Made by a program: the position numbers and the translations under genes
The notes under the pieces: model-generated
The model's database searches: none
Told to the model about the DNA's origin: nothing
Seen by the model: the letters and a program-made list of their open reading frames with translations, nothing else
DNA from: Palleronia marisminoris
Lineage (GTDB): Bacteria; Pseudomonadota; Alphaproteobacteria; Rhodobacterales; Rhodobacteraceae
DNA: 64,000 nt
Assembly: GCF_900172315.1 (NCBI RefSeq)
Contig: NZ_FWFV01000008.1
Location: forward strand, 1-64,000
Direction of reading: 5' to 3'
Part shown: piece by piece, positions 8,066 to 15,347 of the stretch
How positions within the stretch are numbered: position 1 is the first letter of the stretch
How the letters are laid out: each line of letters starts with the position of its first letter

Positions 8066-10141
8066 ATGAGTGTCTCGGTAGCGCGGAACGTGGCTCTTGC
8101 GGGTCTTGCCGCCGTCATTCTGCATGGTTGTGCAGCCGACAAGCCGAGGGATAGCCGCTTCGATTCTCTTCTGAGTCGCCTCGACTTGCGGAGCAGTGGC
8201 AGTGACACTGGCAGTGCCGGCTGGGGAGGGTTTCTTCCTGGCACGCGCAATCCAGTGATCCAGCAGGGCACCGGTGAGTTCCTCGATCCCGGCGTGCCGC
8301 CAATCAAGGTCGAGCCCACGCTGGCCGGAGACGAAGGCTACCAACTGAACCTCGTGGACGCACCAATACCGGCCGCGGCGCAATACGTTCTCGGCGACAC
8401 GTTGAACCTCAACTACGTGGTCGATCCGAATCTGGCGGGGACGATAACGCTGCAGACCAGTTCGCCCGTGAGCCAAGAGGCCCTGGTCGACATCTTCGAA
8501 GCCGCGCTGGCAGCGAACGGCTATGCCATCGTGCAGAATGCAGGTGTATACAGGATCGTTCAGTCGAGCGCGGCGATCTCGGGCACGCCGCCCGTCAGCG
8601 TTCCCTCCGCATCTCCGAATGCACCCGGTATACGGGTCCTCGCGGTGCCGCTTTCCTACATCGCGGCCGAGGAGATGCGCGACATCCTCACCCCGATCAG
8701 CCCGCCCGGTTCCATACTGCGCTTCGATCCGGTGCGAAATTACCTTCTTCTCGCCGGGACCAGCTCGGACCTTTCAGCAATGCTCGACTCGATCTCGGTG
8801 TTCGACGTGGATTGGATGAGCGGCAAGTCGGTAGCCCTTTTCCCGCTCAACGACGCGTCACCCCAGGCGGTAGCGTCGCAGCTCGAGGAGATCTTTCGCG
8901 GTAATGACGCCGGCTCGGACGTGATCCGCTTCATCCCCAACGAGCAGCTCCGGTCGATCCTCGTGGTCACCTCTCAGCCTAGCTACCTTTCGCGTGCGGC
9001 CACATGGGTCCGCAAGCTCGACACCATCGGCGGGGCAGGACAGAAGCGCCTCTTCGTCTACTCCGTGCAGAACCGCGCTGCCGAAGAACTCGCCGAGGTG
9101 CTGCAGTCTGTTCTGAACGGAGGCGGAAGCCAGGTTGCGCCGGACCTCGGTGAAGTGCAGGTGATCACGGACGGTGAGATAGAGCCGACCCTTGCGGAGT
9201 TCGGTGCGGAGCCCACTTTCACCGCCAACGAGAACTCGAGCGTGGTCGCCGACAGCGAAAACAACGCCCTCTTGATCAGTTCCACCGCAGATGAATACCG
9301 CCGTCTCGAGCCGGTTCTGCGGCGCCTCGACACGATTGCCACCCAAGTCATGCTTGAGGCGATAATCGTGGAGGTCACACTCAATGACGAGCTGCGCTTC
9401 GGCGTGCGGTGGTTCCTTCAGAACGGCTCGGCGAGTTTGCGCCTCTCGGATGTCGCCTCCGGCGCCGTCGGCCCCAATTTCCCCGGCTTCTCCTGGAACA
9501 GCAGCTCCAGCGACTTCCAGATTACGCTCAACGCGTTGTCGAGCGTGACCGATGTGCGGGTGATTTCGTCGCCGACATTGATGGCCCTCAACAACCAGGA
9601 GGCCGTGCTGCAGATCGGTGACCAGGTGCCGATCATAACTCGCACTGCGGAAAGCGTGGATGATGCAGACGCGCCGGTGGTGAGTTCGGTGGAGTTGCGG
9701 GACACCGGCATCATCCTCAACGTCATACCTCGCGTGAATGCGGTCGGCGGTGTGCTGCTCGACATCGAGCAGGAGGCGAGCCGTGTGGTCGAGACGACCA
9801 CATCGGGAATCGATTCCCCGACGATCCAGCAAAGACGTCTACGTACCAGGGTCTCTCTCACCGACGGTGAGGCGCTGGTACTTGGCGGCCTGATCCAAGA
9901 GGGGACGCAGCGCAATTCGGATGGCGTGCCGATCCTGAGCAAGGTTCCCGTCGTGGGCGGCCTCTTCCGTGACCGTAGAGATCGCCTCGATCGAACCGAA
10001 CTGCTGATTTTCGTGCGTCCGCACGTTTTGCGCGACGCCCGCGAGGCGCGTTCGGTGAACGACGAGTTCCGCCGGCGTCTCGACCTCGGCGGCGAAACCG
10101 CCGGCCAGCGTATCGGCCGAGATCTTCAACGCTTGCGCTGA
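8066..10141 (+). CDS. gspD: Type II secretion outer-membrane secretin GspD (lipoprotein)
   Basis: 691 aa from ATG 8066. The signal peptide ends at a lipobox-like LHGC (Cys22), so the secretin may be a lipoprotein that reaches the outer membrane without a separate pilotin. N0 and N1-N3 domains follow; N0 carries YVLGDTLNLNYVVDPNLAGT. The C-terminal secretin domain contains DVRVISSPTLMALNNQEA, the VPIITRTAES lip region and VVGGLFRDRRDRLDRTELL near the end. An earlier in-frame start at 7973 would bury the signal peptide. It forms the outer-membrane pore of the system and leads the plus-strand operon. Confidence 0.95.
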   Translation: MSVSVARNVALAGLAAVILHGCAADKPRDSRFDSLLSRLDLRSSGSDTGSAGWGGFLPGTRNPVIQQGTGEFLDPGVPPIKVEPTLAGDEGYQLNLVDAPIPAAAQYVLGDTLNLNYVVDPNLAGTITLQTSSPVSQEALVDIFEAALAANGYAIVQNAGVYRIVQSSAAISGTPPVSVPSASPNAPGIRVLAVPLSYIAAEEMRDILTPISPPGSILRFDPVRNYLLLAGTSSDLSAMLDSISVFDVDWMSGKSVALFPLNDASPQAVASQLEEIFRGNDAGSDVIRFIPNEQLRSILVVTSQPSYLSRAATWVRKLDTIGGAGQKRLFVYSVQNRAAEELAEVLQSVLNGGGSQVAPDLGEVQVITDGEIEPTLAEFGAEPTFTANENSSVVADSENNALLISSTADEYRRLEPVLRRLDTIATQVMLEAIIVEVTLNDELRFGVRWFLQNGSASLRLSDVASGAVGPNFPGFSWNSSSSDFQITLNALSSVTDVRVISSPTLMALNNQEAVLQIGDQVPIITRTAESVDDADAPVVSSVELRDTGIILNVIPRVNAVGGVLLDIEQEASRVVETTTSGIDSPTIQQRRLRTRVSLTDGEALVLGGLIQEGTQRNSDGVPILSKVPVVGGLFRDRRDRLDRTELLIFVRPHVLRDAREARSVNDEFRRRLDLGGETAGQRIGRDLQRLR

Positions 10142-10153
10142 AACCGCCCGGAG

Positions 10154-10645
10154 ATGATCGTCGCCTCAGGCCTTTCCGGACTAGTGCTTCTGGCAATCCT
10201 CGTCGCGATCACGGTGGCCGATATCAGGCACCGGCGAATCCCCGACCTCTTGAACCTGCTTTTGGGCGTCGCCGGAATGGCTACCAGAATCGTCGCCGAG
10301 GGACGCGTTCCTTTCGCTTCCGTGGTCGCAGGACTTGTGGCCGCGGGGCTGCTCTGGGCTGTCGCGGCGACCTTCCGGCATCTTCGAGGTATGGTGGGGC
10401 TGGGGATGGGCGACGTGAAGATGATTGGTGTGGCTGCGATCTGGATCAGCCCCTGGAACCTGCCTCTGCTGCTCGCAATTGCTTGTCTCACGGCGCTTCT
10501 GGGTGTCGCTGTGGCAGCCTTGTCGGGGCAGGGCCCGAACAAGCACACGCGAATTCCATTTGGCCCGTTTCTCGGACTGGGATTGATGTTAACATGGGGA
10601 TTGGAGGTGTCGGGAGGACCGACTCTCGAATTGTCGGGTATGTGA
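10154..10645 (+). CDS. Prepilin peptidase, A24 domain only (GspO/PilD-type)
   Basis: 163-aa polytopic membrane protein. The two catalytic aspartates of the A24 family are seen: Asp23 in ADIRHRRIPD and Asp87 in the GxGD motif GLGMGDVKM. It should cleave the leader peptides of GspG, H, I, J and K. Full-length GspO/PilD enzymes carry an N-terminal domain with zinc cysteines that methylates the mature pilin; this protein lacks it, as do the short CpaA/TadV-type peptidases. It starts 12 bases after gspD and ends 3 bases before gspG, so it is probably co-transcribed with both. Confidence 0.9.
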   Translation: MIVASGLSGLVLLAILVAITVADIRHRRIPDLLNLLLGVAGMATRIVAEGRVPFASVVAGLVAAGLLWAVAATFRHLRGMVGLGMGDVKMIGVAAIWISPWNLPLLLAIACLTALLGVAVAALSGQGPNKHTRIPFGPFLGLGLMLTWGLEVSGGPTLELSGM

Positions 10646-10648
10646 TCC

Positions 10649-11110
10649 ATGAAGTACGAGCATGATCGGCGCAGCCGCCGGACTAATCCGCGACCGTCCG
10701 AGGAGGCCGCAGATGCGGGATTCACGCTTGTGGAACTTCTGGTGGTACTCTCGATCATTGTGCTTCTAGGGGGAATCGTGGCCCCGCAGGTGCTCCGCTA
10801 CCTGGGGTCTGCCAGAAGCGACGCGGCCGCGACCCAGATCCAGAACATCGAAAGCGCGCTGGAGTTGTTCCTGATCGACAACTTCAGGTATCCGACCACA
10901 GAAGAAGGCCTTGCCGTCCTGTCCGAGCCGAATGCCCAACTTTCCGAGCGGTGGAACGGACCCTACCTGCAGAACGCCGCAGCTCTCACCGATCCATGGG
11001 GCACGCCCTATGTCTATCGCAACGAGGACGGCGAGGTGCAGATCATGTCATTCGGGCGCGACGGCAGCCCCGGCGGCACCGGCGAGGACCGCGATCTTTC
11101 CAATTCATGA
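10649..11110 (+). CDS. gspG: Type II secretion major pseudopilin GspG
   Basis: 153 aa. A long charged leader of about 23 residues ends at AGFTLVELLVVLSIIVLLGG, the class III prepilin site with Glu at +5. The GspG core follows: ALELFLIDNFRYPTTEEGL, NGPYLQNAA and LTDPWGTPYVYR, with the calcium-binding-loop region near the C-terminus (SFGRDGSPGGTGEDRDL). This is the shaft subunit of the pseudopilus. It lies apart from gspH-I-J, on the divergent gspD operon. Confidence 0.95.
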   Translation: MKYEHDRRSRRTNPRPSEEAADAGFTLVELLVVLSIIVLLGGIVAPQVLRYLGSARSDAAATQIQNIESALELFLIDNFRYPTTEEGLAVLSEPNAQLSERWNGPYLQNAAALTDPWGTPYVYRNEDGEVQIMSFGRDGSPGGTGEDRDLSNS

Positions 11111-11249
11111 CCCGGAACGTGTCGCAGTCCCAAACTGTCTAGTCCGACTGGCCGATAGTCTGCTGCGGTCTCTACTGTAAGATTGTTCCAGTTGGGGAAA
11201 GACGTCGCGGCATGTGCTGCGGACGCCTGCATAACTGGGGGCCAGGGAC

Positions 11250-13577
11250 ATGTACCTTCCAAGAGATGCATCACGCACGCGAGTACGTGAGGCGGAGCAC
11301 GCGCGGAGAAATCGGGCTGAAATCGTCAGGAGCCTGTCCAGCGGCGAGATCACTCGGCGCGACCTGTTCCGATGGGGGACGTTCACGTCCCTGGGGATGC
11401 TGGCGCATGTGAACGGGTTGAGCCCGTTCGCGTCCAGCGCCTTCGCACAGGATGTTCCGACCGGCACGCCGCGCAGTCCGCTGTTCGGGGCGCTGCCCTT
11501 TTCCCAGCCGATGCCAAGGCTCGATCTGCAGAAGCCGCGCCACCTCAAGGCGGTTGCGCGCGGCGCCGAAACGGACGTGCATTTCCCCGACGGGATGAAG
11601 CAGCCGCCGGGGCACCGGCTTTCCTATCACACCGACTTCACGGAATCCGGCGGCACAGCGTTCCGCAACCCGTATCATAATGTCGGGCCGATGGAAGGGC
11701 GTCCACCCGGCGAGTATTTCGCCCATCAGCGATGGGAGGAGTACCTGCCCGAGGTCGGCTACGTGATGACGCTTGGCCGCTGCGGGACGGGGGTGAAGTT
11801 CCACCCCGCAATGCCGGATCAGGGCATCGACCAGGTCTGGTCGCTGTCGCCCAACATGCGCGGCCGCTGCACCTTGCCGCCGCCGCTCATCAAGCTGCGC
11901 TATGGTGAACCCGCGCTGTTCAGGCTCTACAACCGCCTGCACCCCAACCCGACGAAGAATGGCGGGTTCGGCTCCAACAGCCAGTCCACACATAACCACA
12001 ACGCCCACAACGCCTCGGGCAGCGACGGCGCGGCGAACACCCATTTCTATCCCGGCCAGTTCTACGATTATCACTGGACGACGACGCTTGCTCGCGCCGA
12101 CCTGATCAACCAGGCCGCGACAGACCGGCGAGCCTCGGGGCCGGCGAAACGCGGCACCGGACTCGAACGCGTTCCCGGCGATTTCCGCGAGTTGCAGGGC
12201 ACGCTGTGGTTCCACGATCATCGGTTCTTCTACACCGCCGAGAACGTGTACAAGGGCCATGTGGGGATGCTGAACTATTACAGCGGACCCGACCGCGGGC
12301 ACGAGGGCCTCAGTGACGGCATCAACCTGCGACTGCCGTCGGGCACCGAGCTCGACTGGGGCAACATCGACTTCGACGTGAACCTGATCATCTCGGACGG
12401 GGCGACCGACCAGGACGGGCAGTATTTCTTCGACATCTTCGACACCCGCGGCTTCTGCGGCGACATGATGCTGGTGAACTTCGCCTACAAGCCGTACTTC
12501 GAAGTGCTGCCGCGCAAGTACCGCTTCCGGGTCCTTTCGGCGGGAATGTCGCGTTTCGTCGAGTTGGGCCTGCTTAACCCGCAAGGCAATCCGATGCCGT
12601 TCCAGGTGATCGCCACCGACGGCAATCTGCTCGTCAACCCGGTGACGGTCACCCGGCTCGACCCGATGGGGCCGGGGGAGCGGTTCGACATCGTTGTCGA
12701 TTTCTCGGTATTCCAGCGCGGGTCCCGGATCACGATGATCAACACCTTGGAACACGCCAACGGGATGAAGCCCAAGGGCAGCGTCTCCATCGCCGACGCG
12801 CTGCGCGGCGTCCCAGACGACCCGGCCGTTGGCGGCGTGATGGAGTTCCGGATCGTCGACGCTGTGGAGAGCGTCGACAATCCCGGCAAGATCCACCGCC
12901 GCGGCGATCCGGACCGCAGCCGGGTACCCGGCCAGCTTACCCAGCCGATCCCGATCGTGCAGCCGATCCGCACCCGTGTGATCGAGTGGAAGGGCGAAGC
13001 GGACGTGGGAGTTGGCCAGACGGGCGAATGCTTCCCCGATTGTGGCGAGAAGGAAGTCTTCCCCTGGACAGTCCGGATCAACGGCGTGTCGCAGCACTTC
13101 CTCAATGCCAACCGCTCCTCGCTGCTGGTCCCACGGCCGGGAGAAGTCGAGCACTGGACGCTGGTCAATACCAGCGGAAGCTGGTCGCACCCCGTCCACC
13201 TGCATCTGGAGGAGGGGGTCACGATCGACCGCGCAGGCGGCCCGATGACCGCCATCGAGCGCGCGAACCCGCGCAAGGATGTCTGGCGGCTGGGCCCGGA
13301 TGGGGGCACCACGGTGAACGTGCAGGTACGCTTCGGCGAGTTTGGCGGCGCCTATGTCAGCCATTGCCACAACACGGTCCACGAGGACTTCGGGATGCTG
13401 TTCCGCTTCGACGTATTGACGGATCCAGCCAACCCCGAGAATTCCCAGGTGCATGTGAATGTGATCCCGACGCCGAAGCCGTCGCCGGAAGGCGTTACCT
13501 ACGTCACGCCCGAGATCCTGCCCGAGGGGAACCCCTTCGATCCGACCTTCAACCCGTTCCCCGGCCGCCCGGTATGA
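11250..13577 (+). CDS. Tat-exported multicopper oxidase
   Basis: 775-aa multicopper oxidase. The N-terminus has a twin-arginine signal (ITRRDLFRWG, Arg36-Arg37) followed by a hydrophobic run and a likely cleavage site after AFA (about residue 67). Type 1/2/3 copper ligands are all visible: HNH at 248-250, HDH at 322-324, HPVHLH at 647-652 and HCHNTVHEDFGM at 705-716, including Cys706 and axial Met716. It should oxidise a substrate in the periplasm or at the surface while reducing oxygen to water. The length and the HNHNAHNASG first site are unlike CotA or CueO. The SCO-cytochrome gene is coupled to it by ATGA. Mn(II) is a candidate substrate by context only; a laccase-like or copper-detoxifying role is possible. 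Confidence 0.92.
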   Translation: MYLPRDASRTRVREAEHARRNRAEIVRSLSSGEITRRDLFRWGTFTSLGMLAHVNGLSPFASSAFAQDVPTGTPRSPLFGALPFSQPMPRLDLQKPRHLKAVARGAETDVHFPDGMKQPPGHRLSYHTDFTESGGTAFRNPYHNVGPMEGRPPGEYFAHQRWEEYLPEVGYVMTLGRCGTGVKFHPAMPDQGIDQVWSLSPNMRGRCTLPPPLIKLRYGEPALFRLYNRLHPNPTKNGGFGSNSQSTHNHNAHNASGSDGAANTHFYPGQFYDYHWTTTLARADLINQAATDRRASGPAKRGTGLERVPGDFRELQGTLWFHDHRFFYTAENVYKGHVGMLNYYSGPDRGHEGLSDGINLRLPSGTELDWGNIDFDVNLIISDGATDQDGQYFFDIFDTRGFCGDMMLVNFAYKPYFEVLPRKYRFRVLSAGMSRFVELGLLNPQGNPMPFQVIATDGNLLVNPVTVTRLDPMGPGERFDIVVDFSVFQRGSRITMINTLEHANGMKPKGSVSIADALRGVPDDPAVGGVMEFRIVDAVESVDNPGKIHRRGDPDRSRVPGQLTQPIPIVQPIRTRVIEWKGEADVGVGQTGECFPDCGEKEVFPWTVRINGVSQHFLNANRSSLLVPRPGEVEHWTLVNTSGSWSHPVHLHLEEGVTIDRAGGPMTAIERANPRKDVWRLGPDGGTTVNVQVRFGEFGGAYVSHCHNTVHEDFGMLFRFDVLTDPANPENSQVHVNVIPTPKPSPEGVTYVTPEILPEGNPFDPTFNPFPGRPV

Positions 13578-14683
13578 GCGCGGGAAGCATCCGGTCTGCG
13601 CTCGCGGCCAGCGCCGCGAGCCTCGCGCTGATCCTCGGCCCTGCCATCGGGATGGCAAGGCCTTGGGACGAAAGCTATTTTCCGAACGTGCCCCTTCTCA
13701 CCCAGGATGGCGAGACGGTGAATTTTTACGACGACCTGATCGATGGCCGCATCGTGGTCGTCAATTTCGTCTATACCGACTGCCCGGACATCTGCGGCTT
13801 GTCGACGGCGCGCCTGGCGCAGGTGGTGGACTGGCTTGGCGACAGAGTCGGGCGCGACATCTTCGTCTACTCGATCAGTCTGGATCCGGAAACCGATACG
13901 CCGAGCCGGCTGAAGGCATATGCCGCAGCGTTCGGCGCACCGTCGGGATGGACCTTCCTGACCGGTACGCGAGAGAACATCGACCAGGTGCGCTTCAAGC
14001 TGGGCGAGCGCAGCGAGAGCTTGTCCGATCATCGCAGCGACATGGTGATCGGCAACGCTGCCACCGGCGAATGGCGGCGCACCTCGCTGATGGGCAGCCT
14101 CGTCGTGGCGACGACGGACGTCCTCGAACTCGATCCGGCCTGGACGCCACCCCCCCAGCAGGCATTACTTGACCACGCGCCGATGACCGTGACCGATGAG
14201 AAGGGCGAAAGCCTGTTCATAACCGGCTGCGCAGCGTGTCATACGATAGGCCGGGGGGTGCGGGTCGGCCCCGATCTCGCCGGCGTCACCTTGAGGCGCG
14301 AGCGCGGGTGGCTCGAGACGTACCTGGCCGACCCGAGCCTGATGCTGGATCGCGGTGATCCGGTCGCGGTGGAGCTCGACACGTCGTTTCCAGATGTGCG
14401 CATGCCCGATCTGGGGCTGGGGACCGAAGACATCGCCGATCTGCTCCATTATCTCGAGTCGCAAACGTCTCGCTTGGGCTCGCCGCTGTCGGACGTGGAA
14501 TCGGCGGCGCATGATCATGCCGGACATCATGGCCATTCAGAGGACCAGGCGCATGATCATGAACACGAGCACGAGCATGATCATGGCTCGCCGGCCTCGG
14601 GTGAGGACCGCGATGCGCGGGTCACCCCGGATGGCCACGGCCATACGCATCACGCCGGAGCCGGTGCTGCCGCAACCAACTGA
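13574..14683 (+). CDS. SCO1/SenC domain fused to cytochrome c, with His-rich tail
   Basis: 369 aa from ATG 13574, which overlaps the oxidase stop as ATGA. A signal-peptide-like helix (about 7-28) is followed by a SCO1/SenC thioredoxin-like domain with the copper motif CPDIC (Cys70, Cys74) and the conserved His153. A class I cytochrome c domain follows, with heme site CAACH (219-223) and probable axial Met277 in RMPDLGL. The last 60 residues are dense in His, Asp and Glu (for example HDHEHEHEHDHG) and look metal-binding. SCO proteins insert copper into oxidases. The fusion suggests copper delivery to, or electron exchange with, the multicopper oxidase upstream; this partner choice is inferred from operon coupling. 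Confidence 0.9.
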   Translation: MSAGSIRSALAASAASLALILGPAIGMARPWDESYFPNVPLLTQDGETVNFYDDLIDGRIVVVNFVYTDCPDICGLSTARLAQVVDWLGDRVGRDIFVYSISLDPETDTPSRLKAYAAAFGAPSGWTFLTGTRENIDQVRFKLGERSESLSDHRSDMVIGNAATGEWRRTSLMGSLVVATTDVLELDPAWTPPPQQALLDHAPMTVTDEKGESLFITGCAACHTIGRGVRVGPDLAGVTLRRERGWLETYLADPSLMLDRGDPVAVELDTSFPDVRMPDLGLGTEDIADLLHYLESQTSRLGSPLSDVESAAHDHAGHHGHSEDQAHDHEHEHEHDHGSPASGEDRDARVTPDGHGHTHHAGAGAAATN

Positions 14684-14692
14684 ATATGTCCG

Positions 14693-14723
14693 GGTGCGCG
14701 CCCGCTTTGGCGGATCGCGCACC
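14693..14723 (+). terminator. Hairpin downstream of the MCO/SCO operon
   Basis: Ten bases after the SCO-cytochrome stop is a perfect 8-bp stem, GGTGCGCG/CGCGCACC (14693-14700 and 14716-14723). A nested 4-bp stem CCGC/GCGG lies inside it. No T-tract follows, so it would be a weak or Rho-assisted terminator. Confidence 0.4.
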
Positions 14724-15227
14724 TGAGCGACATCCAAGCCAATCACAAGACGACTTGAATGCGTTCGGACAATCCAGGCCGAGTGCCCATTGATTGCCGA
14801 CGCCTGTCGTGATTCAGGCTCCTCTAGCAGACTGCATGCGTGGGCAACCTGTTCTGGCTGAGAGAGGCTCAGATGGCGCGCCTCCGTCCGGATTTCCCGA
14901 AGAGCCATGGCCACTACCGCGCGACGGTGACAGACGGGTGCAGAGGGCCATAATCTTCATCAACGGCAACGGGTAAGTGACGGTCCGGGCCAAAAGGGCC
15001 GGTTAAACGTCCAGTGGACGTTTCACGGCATGAACGGGCGGAGCTCAGTCCAAGCTGGTGCGGTATCCCTAGCGATTACAGCCCGCCGAAGACGCTCTAC
15101 AACCGATGCAAGCGGTGGGGCGACGTGGCTGTGTTTCGTATGATGGTTTGCTGCTCGGAGCGCCCGAACTGCGATGCGCACTCGCGCTCTACAATCGCCG
15201 CTCTCGGGAGGGGTAAATGGACGCAAA
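14724..15227. other. Intergenic stretch with palindrome and IS5-type remnant
   Basis: About 500 bases between the SCO-cytochrome gene and the peroxidase terminator, with no intact gene. It holds a 19-base palindrome at 15005-15023 (AAACGTCCA, one spacer base, TGGACGTTT) and, just after it, a broken IS5-type transposase fragment listed separately. The rest shows nothing I can identify. Confidence 0.5.
15035..15150 (+). pseudogene. IS5-family transposase fragment
   Basis: In one plus-strand frame the translation reads PSDYSPPKTLYNRCKRWGDV and then AVFRMM. This matches the N-terminal conserved region of IS5-family transposases (typically D-Y-G-P-x-K-T-L-Y-N-R-x-x-R-W). No start, catalytic core or DDE residues are present, so it is a remnant of about 35-40 codons. 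It marks past insertion activity between the oxidase operon and the peroxidase gene. The boundaries are approximate. Confidence 0.6.
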
Positions 15228-15262
15228 AGAAGAGCCGCAGAGGAAATCTCTGCGGCTCTTCT
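15228..15262 (-). terminator. Rho-independent terminator of the RTX peroxidase gene
   Basis: A perfect 15-bp inverted repeat (AGAAGAGCCGCAGAG at 15228-15242, partner at 15248-15262) with a 5-base loop. Read on the minus strand, the stem is followed by TTTTGCG. It lies 85 bases beyond the stop codon of the peroxidase gene, the right place and orientation to end its transcript. Confidence 0.8.
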
Positions 15263-15347
15263 CCCTTCTGCGTATATCGGGACTAGGGGAACGGGTTGGT
15301 AAGCTCGCCCACCCGGGACGGGGAGGGGGCGGACGAGCGCCCGAGCT

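Noticed and set aside
11271-13658. 795-residue minus-strand frame opposite the multicopper oxidase
   Set aside because: It mirrors the oxidase gene exactly, and the plus-strand copy shows all copper ligands and a Tat signal, so this is a shadow.
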